Of a stretch of DNA of 64,000 bases, positions 33,247 through 40,956 are shown piece by piece. Below the pieces are notes generated by a model. It did no database searches, was not told the DNA's origin, and saw nothing but the letters and a program-made list of their open reading frames with translations. A program made the position numbers and the translations under genes. The stretch comes from Pseudoclavibacter sp. AY1F1 (GTDB lineage Bacteria > Actinomycetota > Actinomycetes > Actinomycetales > Microbacteriaceae): the NCBI RefSeq assembly GCF_002931075.1, contig NZ_PSTQ01000012.1, positions 1 to 64,000 of the forward strand. Direction: 5' to 3'. Position 1 is the stretch's first letter. Each line of letters starts with the position of its first letter.

Positions 33247-33283
33247 GTTTCCGTAGCGTTCGCGCCTGTAAACACTGGGTTAC
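33247..33283 (-). promoter_or_regulatory. GlnR-like nitrogen box upstream of glnT
   Basis: On the minus strand the order is GTAAC-N6-TTTAC-N5-CGAAC-N6-GAAAC, close to the actinobacterial GlnR consensus of alternating AC/GAAAC boxes with 6-nt spacers. It lies 70-106 nt before the glnT start. A further pair TTACC-N6-GAAAC is read on the plus strand at 33203-33218. Confidence 0.6.
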
Positions 33284-33346
33284 GGGAAGCAGCGCCAACC
33301 CCAAGGGGGGCCTCGCAGGGACTCCCTGAATGTCGGCGGCCAGACA

Positions 33347-33352
33347 TACGCT
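33347..33352 (+). promoter_or_regulatory. -10 box of the aldo/keto reductase gene, leaderless
   Basis: TACGCT six bases before the ATG at 33359. Confidence 0.45.
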
Positions 33353-33358
33353 CCTGGC

Positions 33359-34327
33359 ATGGAGTACACGAACCTCGGCCGTACCGGCCTCCGCGTCAGC
33401 CGCCTCGCACTTGGATGCATGAGCTTCGGCGACCCGAAGCGCGGCCTGCACAGCTGGACCCTCGACGACGAGGCCGCCGCACCGCTCCTTCGCCAGGCAG
33501 TGGAGCTCGGCGTCACGTTCTGGGACACGGCAAACGTCTACCAGCAGGGCACCAGTGAGGAGATCATCGGTCGCGCCATGCGCCGCTTCAGCCGCCGCGA
33601 GGACATCGTGCTCGCGACGAAGGTGTCCGGCAAGATGCACGACGGTCCGGGCGGCTCAGGCCTGTCACGCAAGGCGATCCTCGAGCAGGTGAACGCCTCC
33701 CTGGAGCGACTGGGCACCGACCACGTCGACGTGCTCTACATCCATCGCTTCGACGACAACACCCCCGTCGAAGAGACCATGCAGGCCCTCGACGATCTCG
33801 TGCGCGCTGGCAAGGTGCGCTACCTCGGCGCATCGTCGATGTACGCATGGCAGTTCGCGAAGCTGCAGCAAGCCGCGGCCGTCGGCGGATGGACGCCCTT
33901 CGTGGCAATGCAAGACCAGTACAACCTTCTCAAGCGCGAGGAGGAGCGGGAGATGATCCCCATGTGCGCCGACATGGGAGTCGGCCTCGTGCCTTACTCT
34001 CCGAACGGGAAGGGACGTCTGACGCGCCCGCGCGGCGAATCGTCGTCGCGGGCCGAGGTGGACACGGTCGCGAAGGCATTCGACACCGATGCCGACGGCC
34101 CGATCATCGACGTCGTCGAGCAGATCGCCACGGAGCGAGACGTGCCCATGGCGCGCGTCGCCCTCGCCTGGGTCCTGCGCAACCCCACCGTGGCGGCCCC
34201 CATCGTCGGGGCGACGAAGGCGAATCACCTCGATGACGCCGTTGCCGCGCTCGAGCTGAAGCTCACCGACGAGGAGGTGGCGCGGCTCGAGGCGCCGTAC
34301 GTCACGCAACCGCCGTTTTGGTGGTGA
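33359..34327 (+). CDS. aldo/keto reductase
   Basis: 322 aa (beta/alpha)8 NADPH oxidoreductase. The catalytic set is visible: Asp in FWDTANVY with its Tyr, Lys in LATKVSG, and His in LYIHRFD; the cofactor loop is VGATKANHLDDAV. The closest type is the YajO/YghZ-like AKR group, with broad aldehyde and ketone range. The ATG at 33359 has TACGCT (33347-33352) six bases upstream, so it is probably leaderless. It is divergent from the glnT operon and could share its control region. Confidence 0.92.
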   Translation: MEYTNLGRTGLRVSRLALGCMSFGDPKRGLHSWTLDDEAAAPLLRQAVELGVTFWDTANVYQQGTSEEIIGRAMRRFSRREDIVLATKVSGKMHDGPGGSGLSRKAILEQVNASLERLGTDHVDVLYIHRFDDNTPVEETMQALDDLVRAGKVRYLGASSMYAWQFAKLQQAAAVGGWTPFVAMQDQYNLLKREEEREMIPMCADMGVGLVPYSPNGKGRLTRPRGESSSRAEVDTVAKAFDTDADGPIIDVVEQIATERDVPMARVALAWVLRNPTVAAPIVGATKANHLDDAVAALELKLTDEEVARLEAPYVTQPPFWW

Positions 34328-34341
34328 CTGCGGCGGCGGGC

Positions 34342-34357
34342 GTAAACACTGCGTTAA
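34342..34357. promoter_or_regulatory. possible GlnR half-box upstream of the SDR gene
   Basis: GTAAACACTGCGTTAA matches the distal part of the glnT box (GTAAACACTGGGTTAC, 33268-33283) at 14 of 16 bases. It lies 89 nt before the SDR start. Only one AC-N9-AC pair is present, so this is weaker than the glnT box. Confidence 0.4.
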
Positions 34358-34445
34358 GAGCAGTCGCCGGGACGTTGCATGGGGCCCTTGAAGATAGTCC
34401 TGAGCAGTGGAATGGGCAGACCTCCCTCTCGTCGAAAGGCGCGTC

Positions 34446-35258
34446 ATGACCGCTGCTCCACTCTTTGACCTCTCCGATACCCGCGTCGTCGTCACCGGCG
34501 GCACGAAGGGAATCGGCTTCGGTATCGCCAGCGTCTTCACGCAGGCGGGCGCGCGCGTGGCCGTCGCCGGACGCTCGCAGGCGGGGGTGGATGCAGCGGT
34601 CTCGGCACTCTCGGCAGTTGCGCGAGAGGTAACGAAAGACGAGGCACCGGGCCGCGTCGCGGGGTTCACGGTGGACGTGGCCGACCCCGAGTCCTGCCGA
34701 GCACTCGCCGCATCCGCCGTCGAGGCGTTCGGTGGCATCGATGTGCTGTGCGCCAACGCTGGCATCTTCCCGCAAGCCGAGCTCGCCACGATGACGCCGC
34801 CGCAGCTCGACGAGGTGCTCGACACCAACGTGAAAGGCACGATCTACGCCGTCCAAGCGTGCCTGCCCGCCCTGCAAGAGTCTGGGCGCGGGCGAGTTGT
34901 CCTCACCTCATCCATCACCGGGCCCACAACCGGCTACCCGGGGTGGTCGCATTACGGCGCCTCGAAGGCAGCCCAGCTGGGCTTCATGCGCACGGCGGCG
35001 ATCGAGCTCGCGAAGCACGCCATCACCGTCAACGCCGTGCTGCCAGGCAACGTCGAGTCGGCGGGCCTCGAAGAGATGGGAGCCGACTACCTCGCCTCGA
35101 TGACCTCAGCCGTGCCCCTTCGCAGGCTCGGTCGCGCCGAGGAGATCGGCTACGCCGCAGCCTTCCTCGCGACCCGCGAGGCCGGGTACATCACCGGCCA
35201 ATCGATCGTCATCGACGGCGGGCAGACACTTCCCGAGTCGCCGGATGCGGTGGGCTGA
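34446..35258 (+). CDS. short-chain dehydrogenase/reductase
   Basis: 270 aa classical SDR: TGGTKGIGFGIA cofactor loop, CANAG (NNAG equivalent), catalytic Ser in TSSITG, YGASK with Tyr and Lys, and the C-terminal YITGQSIVIDGGQTLPES. It resembles the FabG-like SDR group; ITVNAVLPGNVES is typical. The substrate is unknown. The start at 34446 has GAAAGG 6 nt upstream; an in-frame ATG at 34407 lacks one. Confidence 0.9.
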   Translation: MTAAPLFDLSDTRVVVTGGTKGIGFGIASVFTQAGARVAVAGRSQAGVDAAVSALSAVAREVTKDEAPGRVAGFTVDVADPESCRALAASAVEAFGGIDVLCANAGIFPQAELATMTPPQLDEVLDTNVKGTIYAVQACLPALQESGRGRVVLTSSITGPTTGYPGWSHYGASKAAQLGFMRTAAIELAKHAITVNAVLPGNVESAGLEEMGADYLASMTSAVPLRRLGRAEEIGYAAAFLATREAGYITGQSIVIDGGQTLPESPDAVG

Positions 35259-35302
35259 CACGGAGAACCTCTCGCCCAGTAACCCAATGCCGTTTCCCAG
35301 GA

Positions 35303-35319
35303 TTAGCTAGCTAACCTAA
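35303..35319. promoter_or_regulatory. DtxR/IdeR iron-box-like sequence
   Basis: TTAGCTAGCTAACCTAA contains the perfect half CTAACCTAA of the IdeR/DtxR consensus (TTAGGTTAGGCTAACCTAA), with two bases missing from the left half. It lies 33 nt before the 85-aa gene, in the promoter region. Confidence 0.45.
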
Positions 35320-35351
35320 CTATCCGATCCCGCTTCAACCCAAGGAACACC

Positions 35352-35609
35352 ATGAGCCTCCTCGAGATCCCTCGCGAGTCGATGACCCAGCACGTTGTCG
35401 AAGCGGCCCCTCGTCGACTCCGCTGGCTGTCTCCCGCCAGCGGACTCTGGGTAGCGATGCGCGAGACGCAGGCGGGCGACGACTTCGCTGGGTTCGTGGA
35501 GTTGGTGCAGGGTGAGTTCCGCGCGCACGACGGCCAGGGAACTTTCCTCGGCGCGTTCGCGTCCCGCGAGGCCGGCCGCGACGCGATCGAAGGCGCTACT
35601 CGAGGCTGA
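35352..35609 (+). CDS. small hypothetical protein
   Basis: 85 aa, soluble, with no signal peptide or membrane helix. The middle reads as a short alpha/beta fold (LWVAMRETQAGDDFAGFVEL, TFLGAFASREAGRDAIEGA), and codon use matches the neighbours. AAGGA lies 5 nt before the ATG, which supports translation. The iron-box-like site upstream suggests iron control, but no iron-related motif is in the protein. I do not recognise the family. Confidence 0.6.
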   Translation: MSLLEIPRESMTQHVVEAAPRRLRWLSPASGLWVAMRETQAGDDFAGFVELVQGEFRAHDGQGTFLGAFASREAGRDAIEGATRG

Positions 35610-35786
35610 GCCGAACCAGAACTGCACGCCGGGACCCGAAACCGACCGACTGGTAAAGTTGGCGGAACCAGACACCAACGACCAGCGACTCCCCCGTCGC
35701 CGGCCGTCACGCGCCAGGGCCGAGCCCGCGCGAAGCGGTCCGCCGAGGATGCTGCTGGCCTACCGCGAGATTGGATCCCATCCCGC

Positions 35787-36173
35787 ATGCCTCTCCTCAC
35801 CATCCTCATCGGTGCCGCCCTCATCGTGACGGGCGCCGTCGCCTACTTCGTCAGCGACACCGGCAGCCTCACAGCCCTCATCCCGGCGGCCGTCGGCGTC
35901 CTGCTCGTGATCGCCGGCCTCATCGCCCGCAACCCGAAGCTCCGCAAGCACGCCATCCACGGCGCGCTCGCCGTTGCACTGCTCGGCGCGCTCGGCTCGC
36001 TCATGAACGTCGTGAAGCTCGGCGACCTGATCGCCGGCACGGCTGAGCGTCCCGGCGCGATCATCAGCAGCACGATCATGCTCGTCCTGCTCGTTGCCCT
36101 CATCACGGCCGGCGTGCGCTCGTTCATCGCCGCCCGCCGCGGCCGACAGGCGCCAGCAGTCGCGCAAAGCTAG
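35787..36173 (+). CDS. small four-helix membrane protein
   Basis: 128 aa with four hydrophobic segments (LTILIGAALIVTGAVAYFV, LIPAAVGVLLVIAGLIA, GALAVALLGALGSLMNV and IISSTIMLVLLVALITAGV) and a basic C-terminal tail. No family is recognised. It has its own gap of 177 nt upstream, in which I see no further gene. Its stop lies within the 3' end of a VOC-protein remnant on the other strand. Confidence 0.7.
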   Translation: MPLLTILIGAALIVTGAVAYFVSDTGSLTALIPAAVGVLLVIAGLIARNPKLRKHAIHGALAVALLGALGSLMNVVKLGDLIAGTAERPGAIISSTIMLVLLVALITAGVRSFIAARRGRQAPAVAQS

Positions 36174-36268
36174 TCAGCCCGCGCGCTCTCCAGGTTCGCC
36201 TGGAAGCGAATCAGGTAGCCGTCGGGGTCCGTCACAAGAAATTGACGGACCCCGACTTCGCGTGAGCA
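36170..36268 (-). pseudogene. C-terminal remnant of a VOC (glyoxalase/bleomycin-resistance fold) protein
   Basis: On the minus strand, in a different frame from the Cache gene, this encodes VGVRQFLVTDPDGYLIRFQ and then about ten residues to TAG (36170-36172). That is the standard last strand and tail of a VOC protein. It is joined to the 3' end of the Cache-domain gene at about 36260-36268, so most of a VOC gene has been lost by deletion. The coding text also forms a 14-bp hairpin. Confidence 0.65.
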
Positions 36269-36947
36269 CCCGCAGCCCGGCGATGGCGCAGTCGCTACTC
36301 GCATAGCCGTCAAGAGCGCGCACCGAATCGCCCGGAGCGAGCCGCGACTCGGTCGACGCGAGCACCCGCTGGGACGCGTTCACGACACTCACGTCACCGA
36401 ACTCGCGCAAGGCCGGCAGGAGCTCTCGCTCGACGTCGTCGACGAGAAGATCCATGGCGACAACCCCCAAGAAACGCGTCCCATGCCACACGGGCAGGCT
36501 GACAGTGAGCGTGTACTCGTCGCTACAGAGGTAGTCGACGTGCGGGCCGGCGACGTGGCCCTCGCCCGTTTCCTGCGGCACCCGGAACCACTCGAAGCCG
36601 CTGTAATCGATGTGCTCCCGACTCGGACTCTGCGCCGCGAGCCGCAACTGCGAGCGCATGGGCCCCTGCCACCAGGACAAGTGGCCGCGCGACGGACCTC
36701 GAAGGTCGAGGGATGCGACAAACCCCGCCCCGAAGGCTACCGGCGACGTGCGTTGGAACACCGCGAGCGCAAGCGGCTCGACAAGCTCGTCAAGGTGTCG
36801 GTCCGTGAGCTCGCCCCGCGCCTCGAGGTCCCCGAGCACGGCGCCCAGGTCGGCACTCACCGAAGCGAGCACGTCGAGGGTCGCCCGGAAGTACTCGTCG
36901 AGGATTGGCGCGGGCCCGTGTCGCACCGCAGTGGCATCGATCGTCAT
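36174..36947 (-). CDS. cytoplasmic Cache-domain (PDC-like) protein, altered 3' end
   Basis: 257 aa in the open frame. There is a helical N-terminal 60 residues, then a Cache/PDC sensor-like fold (FGAGFVASLDLRG, HLSWWQGPM, YSGFEWFRVPQETGEGHVAGP, YTLTVSLPVWHGTRFLGVVAMDLLVDDVE). It has no membrane helix, so it would sense a small molecule in the cytoplasm. The last 35 or so residues (after RVLTRS) read out of frame through a VOC remnant, so the native C-terminus is lost or replaced. The start at 36947 has GAGGAG 8 nt upstream. The nearby GntR regulator and polyamine importer suggest an amine or amino-acid ligand. Confidence 0.65.
   Translation of the reverse strand: MTIDATAVRHGPAPILDEYFRATLDVLASVSADLGAVLGDLEARGELTDRHLDELVEPLALAVFQRTSPVAFGAGFVASLDLRGPSRGHLSWWQGPMRSQLRLAAQSPSREHIDYSGFEWFRVPQETGEGHVAGPHVDYLCSDEYTLTVSLPVWHGTRFLGVVAMDLLVDDVERELLPALREFGDVSVVNASQRVLASTESRLAPGDSVRALDGYASSDCAIAGLRVLTRSRGPSISCDGPRRLPDSLPGEPGERAG
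36221..36256. repeat. 14-bp perfect hairpin inside the VOC remnant
   Basis: GTCGGGGTCCGTCA (36221-36234) and its complement (36243-36256) flank caagaaat. It lies between convergent genes and may now terminate them. Confidence 0.6.
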
Positions 36948-37069
36948 GGAGCCGCTCCTCTGCATCGGTGATGGCCGATGTTACACAGCCAAGCGCCGCT
37001 TGCACAGAGGTCGAGCCCGCAGAACAACCCGCACGGACGCTCACCGGCGAGCGTCGCGCCGGACGGCGG

Positions 37070-37570
37070 TCACCAGGAGAGCGGCGGCATGCGTCCGTTC
37101 AGGAGGACCCGAAGTGCGGCGTGCATTTCGAGGGCCTGTGCTCGGCGATCGTCGGGGGCAACGTCCTGCACCGCAACATTGCAGGCATGCTCAAGTTCCC
37201 ACTCTGTGACCCCCTCGGGGAGGCACAGCATCCACTGCACCGCGCGGGGCGGCTCGGGAACCCCCGCTTCCGCGAGGTACTCGACCATGTCGTCGTGGAT
37301 CTCCGCGATGACGGCGTCGCTGGCAGACATATCGGCGGGTCCACCGACGCGTTGTCCCCCACCGAAGGTCTCGACGACCGGCTCGTACCGTGCAGCCTCC
37401 TGGTACACCCAGCTGGGGCCGGCGAGGTACGCGATGAGCGCAAGCCAGCCGTTGGGTTCGAGCCTCATGAGGTTCGCCACCTGCGGCGGATTCTCCGAGA
37501 AATCACCCCACGACCACGTCGGAAGCCCCGCGAGCGCGGCGGCTCGCACCTCGTTGTCATTGATCGGCAT
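37070..37570 (-). CDS. hypothetical protein
   Basis: 166 aa, acidic and Trp-rich (PTWSWGDFSENPPQ, PSWVYQEAARY, VQWMLCLPEGVTEWELEHA), with no signal peptide, membrane helix or known motif. It looks like a folded soluble alpha/beta protein. It lies between the GntR/FCD gene and the Cache gene on the same strand, with gaps of 59 and 122 nt, and may be part of that unit. I do not recognise the family. Confidence 0.55.
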   Translation of the reverse strand: MPINDNEVRAAALAGLPTWSWGDFSENPPQVANLMRLEPNGWLALIAYLAGPSWVYQEAARYEPVVETFGGGQRVGGPADMSASDAVIAEIHDDMVEYLAEAGVPEPPRAVQWMLCLPEGVTEWELEHACNVAVQDVAPDDRRAQALEMHAALRVLLNGRMPPLSW

Positions 37571-37629
37571 CTCTTGGCCCCCCAGCCATAATTCCCCCTG
37601 CTCTCCACCGCTTCTCGCGGTCGAGAGTC

Positions 37630-38448
37630 CTACTGCTCGGTCAGCAGCCTGCGCTTCTCCTCGAGCCGTCCGACGACGTCGAGCATGGTCGAGCGCAACG
37701 TCTCACGCGCTCCGGCGACATCCCCTCGCTCGACTTCGTCGACGAGCTTCAGTATCTCGCCTCGCTGCACCTCACGCTCAGAACTGTCCACAGCCAGGAG
37801 GCCGAGCAGCGGCGAAACCTCCGACTGCACCCGCATCTGCTCCTTGGTGAGCCGCACCGACTGCCCGAGCGCGCACAGCTCGACGACGACGTCATCGGCG
37901 ACGTGGCGCCACTGCGCCGGCGTGGGTTGAACCACCTGGCCGTCCGTATTCGGTGTGAGGTTCCCACCAAACGCCGTGAGTCTGGAGCGAATCGCATCGA
38001 CTTCGCTTGGTGCGGCACGGGATGCGGCAAGCTCAAGACAGCCGGCGGTCACGGCGAAGTAGTGCGCGGCGAGGTCGCGCAGGGCGGTTCGCGAGGTCGA
38101 GGCGAGCTCGTCAGCGGCGTGCGACGCTGGGTCGGCGCCGGCCGTCACGAAGCTGCCACCCCCTCGTCCGCGTTTTGTTGTGACGAGGCCCCGCTGCCGG
38201 AGCAGCACAAGCGCCTCGCGGACGGTGACCGGCGAGACGCCGAGGGACTTCGCGAGCTCGCTCTCCGGGGGGAGTCGCTCGCCGGCCTGCAGCACCCCGC
38301 GGTTGATCGCGACGCTCAGGCGCCGCTCGACGAGCGCAGCTTTGCCCTCGTCGGCGACGGCTTGGAAGACGGCGTTGCGCAGGCGCGACGGCACCCCGGC
38401 TTCGGGTTCTGTCTGCGGGAGCTGCGGCACCTCGCCATTGTGGCGCAT
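37630..38448 (-). CDS. GntR-family regulator (FCD subfamily)
   Basis: 272 aa. The winged HTH has GERLPPESELAKSLGVSPVT and REALVLLRQRGLVTTKRGRG; the helical FCD effector domain follows with the usual Asp/His metal-site region (WRHVADDVVVEL). It is divergent from the polyamine-type ABC operon and is its likely regulator. The start at 38448 is chosen because TAACAG lies about five bases upstream; readings from 38562 add an unrelated 38 residues through the promoter. Confidence 0.88.
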   Translation of the reverse strand: MRHNGEVPQLPQTEPEAGVPSRLRNAVFQAVADEGKAALVERRLSVAINRGVLQAGERLPPESELAKSLGVSPVTVREALVLLRQRGLVTTKRGRGGGSFVTAGADPASHAADELASTSRTALRDLAAHYFAVTAGCLELAASRAAPSEVDAIRSRLTAFGGNLTPNTDGQVVQPTPAQWRHVADDVVVELCALGQSVRLTKEQMRVQSEVSPLLGLLAVDSSEREVQRGEILKLVDEVERGDVAGARETLRSTMLDVVGRLEEKRRLLTEQ

Positions 38449-38462
38449 CCGCACTGTTACAA

Positions 38463-38474
38463 CTTGGACACAAG
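38463..38474. promoter_or_regulatory. possible GntR operator
   Basis: CTTGGACACAAG is a CTTG-N4-CAAG dyad between the GntR start and the -35 of the ABC operon, close to the size of FCD-type sites. It is a weak call based on position and symmetry. Confidence 0.4.
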
Positions 38475-38475
38475 C

Positions 38476-38504
38476 TTGAAATATGACTTCTGGAACTATA
38501 TGTT
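38476..38504 (+). promoter_or_regulatory. promoter of the polyamine-type ABC operon
   Basis: TTGAAA (38476-38481), a 17-nt spacer, then TATGTT (38499-38504) form a good sigma-70-type promoter. It lies in an unusually AT-rich patch. The transcript would start near 38511, 35 nt before the TTG start of the ATPase gene. Confidence 0.65.
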
Positions 38505-38545
38505 TGCGCTTAATCCGCAGACAGCGCCGTTCCAAGGAGGACCAC

Positions 38546-39616
38546 TTGTCGACCACCGACACACGCGAAGGCGTGACCGACCAGCCCGCTCAGGCGCCCG
38601 CCGGCGTCACCTTGACGGGCGTCAGCAAGAGGTTCGGCGACTTCACCGCCGTCGAATCGCTCGACCTGCAGGTTCGATCCGGCGAGTTCTTCTCCATGCT
38701 CGGCCCGTCCGGCTCCGGCAAGACCACCGTGCTCCGCATGATCGCCGGGTTCGAGCAGGCAACAGGCGGCACCATCGAGCTCGGCGGCACGGATGTCACC
38801 AACGTGCCGCCGTTCAGCCGCGAGGTGAACACCGTCTTCCAGGACTACGCCCTCTTCCCGCACATGACGGTCGCGGAGAACGTGGCCTATGGGCTCCGCG
38901 TGCGCCGAGCGAGCAAGGCTGAGCGTGCCGAGCGGGTGCAGCAGGCGCTCGAGCAGGTGCAGCTCGCGCACCTCGCCGACCGCAAGCCCAGCCAGCTCTC
39001 CGGCGGGCAACGCCAACGCATCGCCCTCGCACGCGCCCTCATCCTCAAGCCCCGCGTGCTCCTCCTCGATGAGCCCCTGGGCGCGCTCGACAAGCAGCTC
39101 CGCGAGCAGATGCAGATCGAGCTCAAGCAGATCCAGCGCGAGATCGGCATCACCTTCATCTTCGTCACCCACGACCAGGAAGAGGCGCTGACGCTCAGCG
39201 ACCGCATCGCCGTCTTCAACAAGGGCCGCATCGAACAGATCGGCACCCCCATCGAGGTGTACGACTCCCCCGCGACCCCGTTCGTCGCCGGCTTCCTCGG
39301 CGTCTCCAACCTCCTCGACGCGGATGCGGCCAAGTCGGCCACCGGAATCGACGGGCTGGTCAGCATCCGGCCCGAACGCATCACGCTGCACGCCATCGAC
39401 GAAGCCGTACCGCCGGGCCTGCACGGGGCCGTCGGAGTCATCGAGGAGGTCGTCTACACGGGCCCGAGCACGCGCTTCATCATCCGTACCGACACGGATG
39501 TGCGCCTCATCTCTGAGATGCACAACACCGAGACGAGCACCACGAGCCGGGGTTTCGCGCGCGGCTCCACGGTGCGCGCGACCTGGCACGAAGAGCACGT
39601 CGCCGTCATCTCCTGA
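38546..39616 (+). CDS. polyamine-type ABC transporter ATP-binding protein (PotA-like)
   Basis: 356 aa. Walker A GPSGSGKTT, the signature LSGGQRQRIALARAL, Walker B LLLDEPLGALD and the H-loop FVTHDQEEAL are followed by a C-terminal TOBE domain (GLVSIRPERITLHAI). This is the arrangement of PotA/PotG ATPases of spermidine, putrescine and related importers. The start is a rare TTG at 38546, fixed by AAGGAGG (38534-38540) 5 nt upstream; the longer frame from 38483 begins inside the promoter. It is the first gene of a four-gene operon. Confidence 0.92.
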   Translation: MSTTDTREGVTDQPAQAPAGVTLTGVSKRFGDFTAVESLDLQVRSGEFFSMLGPSGSGKTTVLRMIAGFEQATGGTIELGGTDVTNVPPFSREVNTVFQDYALFPHMTVAENVAYGLRVRRASKAERAERVQQALEQVQLAHLADRKPSQLSGGQRQRIALARALILKPRVLLLDEPLGALDKQLREQMQIELKQIQREIGITFIFVTHDQEEALTLSDRIAVFNKGRIEQIGTPIEVYDSPATPFVAGFLGVSNLLDADAAKSATGIDGLVSIRPERITLHAIDEAVPPGLHGAVGVIEEVVYTGPSTRFIIRTDTDVRLISEMHNTETSTTSRGFARGSTVRATWHEEHVAVIS

Positions 39617-39674
39617 CCCGTCCTCCCAATCCTCTCCACCCCACCACCTGACCCTCAAACCGAAGGACAGCACC

Positions 39675-40856
39675 ATGAAGACATCGCACGTGGCACTCGC
39701 TGCCATGGCCGCCGCATCCGCCCTGGTACTGACGGGCTGCAGCTCCGACGCGGGAGGCGGGGGCGGCGAAGGCGGCCTCAGCATCGACGTGCCAGACGTA
39801 CCGATGCTCGAAGAGCTCGGCGAGGGCGAAGGTCAGGTCAACATCGTCGCCTGGAGCGGATTCGTCGAGCCCGCTTGGAGCGATCAGTTCACCGCAGAGA
39901 CCGGATGCGTCGTCAACCGCCGCGTCGCCGGCACCAGCGACGAGATGGTCACCCTCATGCGCACGGGCGAGTACGACCTCGTCTCGGCTTCCGGTGACGC
40001 GAGCCTCCGTCTCATCGCCGGCGGTGACGTCGCCCCCATCAACGTCGACCTCATCCCCAACTTCGGCGACGACATCGTCGAGGGCATGAAAGGCCAGGTG
40101 TACGACACGATCAACGGCAAGAGCTACGGCGTCCCGATCGGTCGCGGCGCGAACATCCTGCAGTACAACAGCGAAATTGTCACCGAGGCACCCACCAGCT
40201 GGGACGTCGCCTGGGAGGCCGACAGCCCGTACGCGGGGCAGATCATCGCATACGACGCCCCCATCTACATCGCCGACGCCGCCGTCTACCTCATGGCCAC
40301 CCAGCCAGACCTCGGCATCACCAACCCGTACGCGCTCGACGAAACGCAGCTGAACGCGGCGGTCGAGCTGCTCAAGGCACAGAACGGCATCGTCAGCGAG
40401 TACTGGAGCGACCCGGTCGCCCAGATCACCTCGTTCACGGGCGGCACGTCAGTCGTCGGCACCTCGTGGGAGGTGCTCCGCAAGCTCTCCGAAGACGACC
40501 GCCTCAAGGGTGTGCTGCCAGAGGAAGGCTCGACCGGCTGGTCGGATGCCTGGATGGTCTCGGCTGAATCCGCCAACCCGAACTGCGCCTACCTGTGGAT
40601 GGATTACACCAGCGCAGCCGAGGTCAACGGCCAGATCGCGATGAACTTCGGCATGGCCCCGGCCAACGGCGCCTTCTGTGAACTCAACGCCGAGGCGAGC
40701 GCCCACTGCGAGGAGTTCCACGCCCTCGACGAGGAGTACTTCTCGAAGGTGTGGTTCTGGACCACCCCGATCGAGCAGTGCGTTGACGGCCGCACCGACG
40801 TGCAGTGCACGAACTTCCAGGAGTGGACCAACGCCTGGCAGTCCGTGAAGGGCTGA
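39675..40856 (+). CDS. polyamine-type ABC substrate-binding lipoprotein (PotD-like)
   Basis: 393 aa with a lipobox LVLTGC (Cys22) and then a type II binding-protein fold (VNIVAWSGFVEPAWSDQFTA, GCVVNRRVAGTSDEMVTLMR, NGKSYGVPIGRGANILQYN). It has the PotD/PotF pattern with several cysteines (CVVNRR, CAYLW, CELN, CEEF, CVDGRTDVQC), more than usual. The ligand is probably a polyamine, an amino acid or an opine-like amine. AAGGA lies 8 nt upstream. A strong hairpin follows the stop. Confidence 0.9.
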   Translation: MKTSHVALAAMAAASALVLTGCSSDAGGGGGEGGLSIDVPDVPMLEELGEGEGQVNIVAWSGFVEPAWSDQFTAETGCVVNRRVAGTSDEMVTLMRTGEYDLVSASGDASLRLIAGGDVAPINVDLIPNFGDDIVEGMKGQVYDTINGKSYGVPIGRGANILQYNSEIVTEAPTSWDVAWEADSPYAGQIIAYDAPIYIADAAVYLMATQPDLGITNPYALDETQLNAAVELLKAQNGIVSEYWSDPVAQITSFTGGTSVVGTSWEVLRKLSEDDRLKGVLPEEGSTGWSDAWMVSAESANPNCAYLWMDYTSAAEVNGQIAMNFGMAPANGAFCELNAEASAHCEEFHALDEEYFSKVWFWTTPIEQCVDGRTDVQCTNFQEWTNAWQSVKG

Positions 40857-40870
40857 CCAACCCTCGTCCC

Positions 40871-40904
40871 GGCCGGCGGCGGCCCCGAAAAGCCGCCGCC
40901 GGCC
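40871..40904 (+). terminator. 13-bp hairpin between the binding-protein and permease genes
   Basis: GGCCGGCGGCGGC (40871-40883) and its exact complement (40892-40904) enclose cccgaaaa. It lies 14 nt after the binding-protein stop inside the operon, and is probably an attenuator or mRNA stabiliser that raises binding protein over permease. Confidence 0.65.
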
Positions 40905-40956
40905 ATCCCTCAGGCGTCGCCCATCCAAGCCGTCGACCACTGAAAGGCAACCCCTC

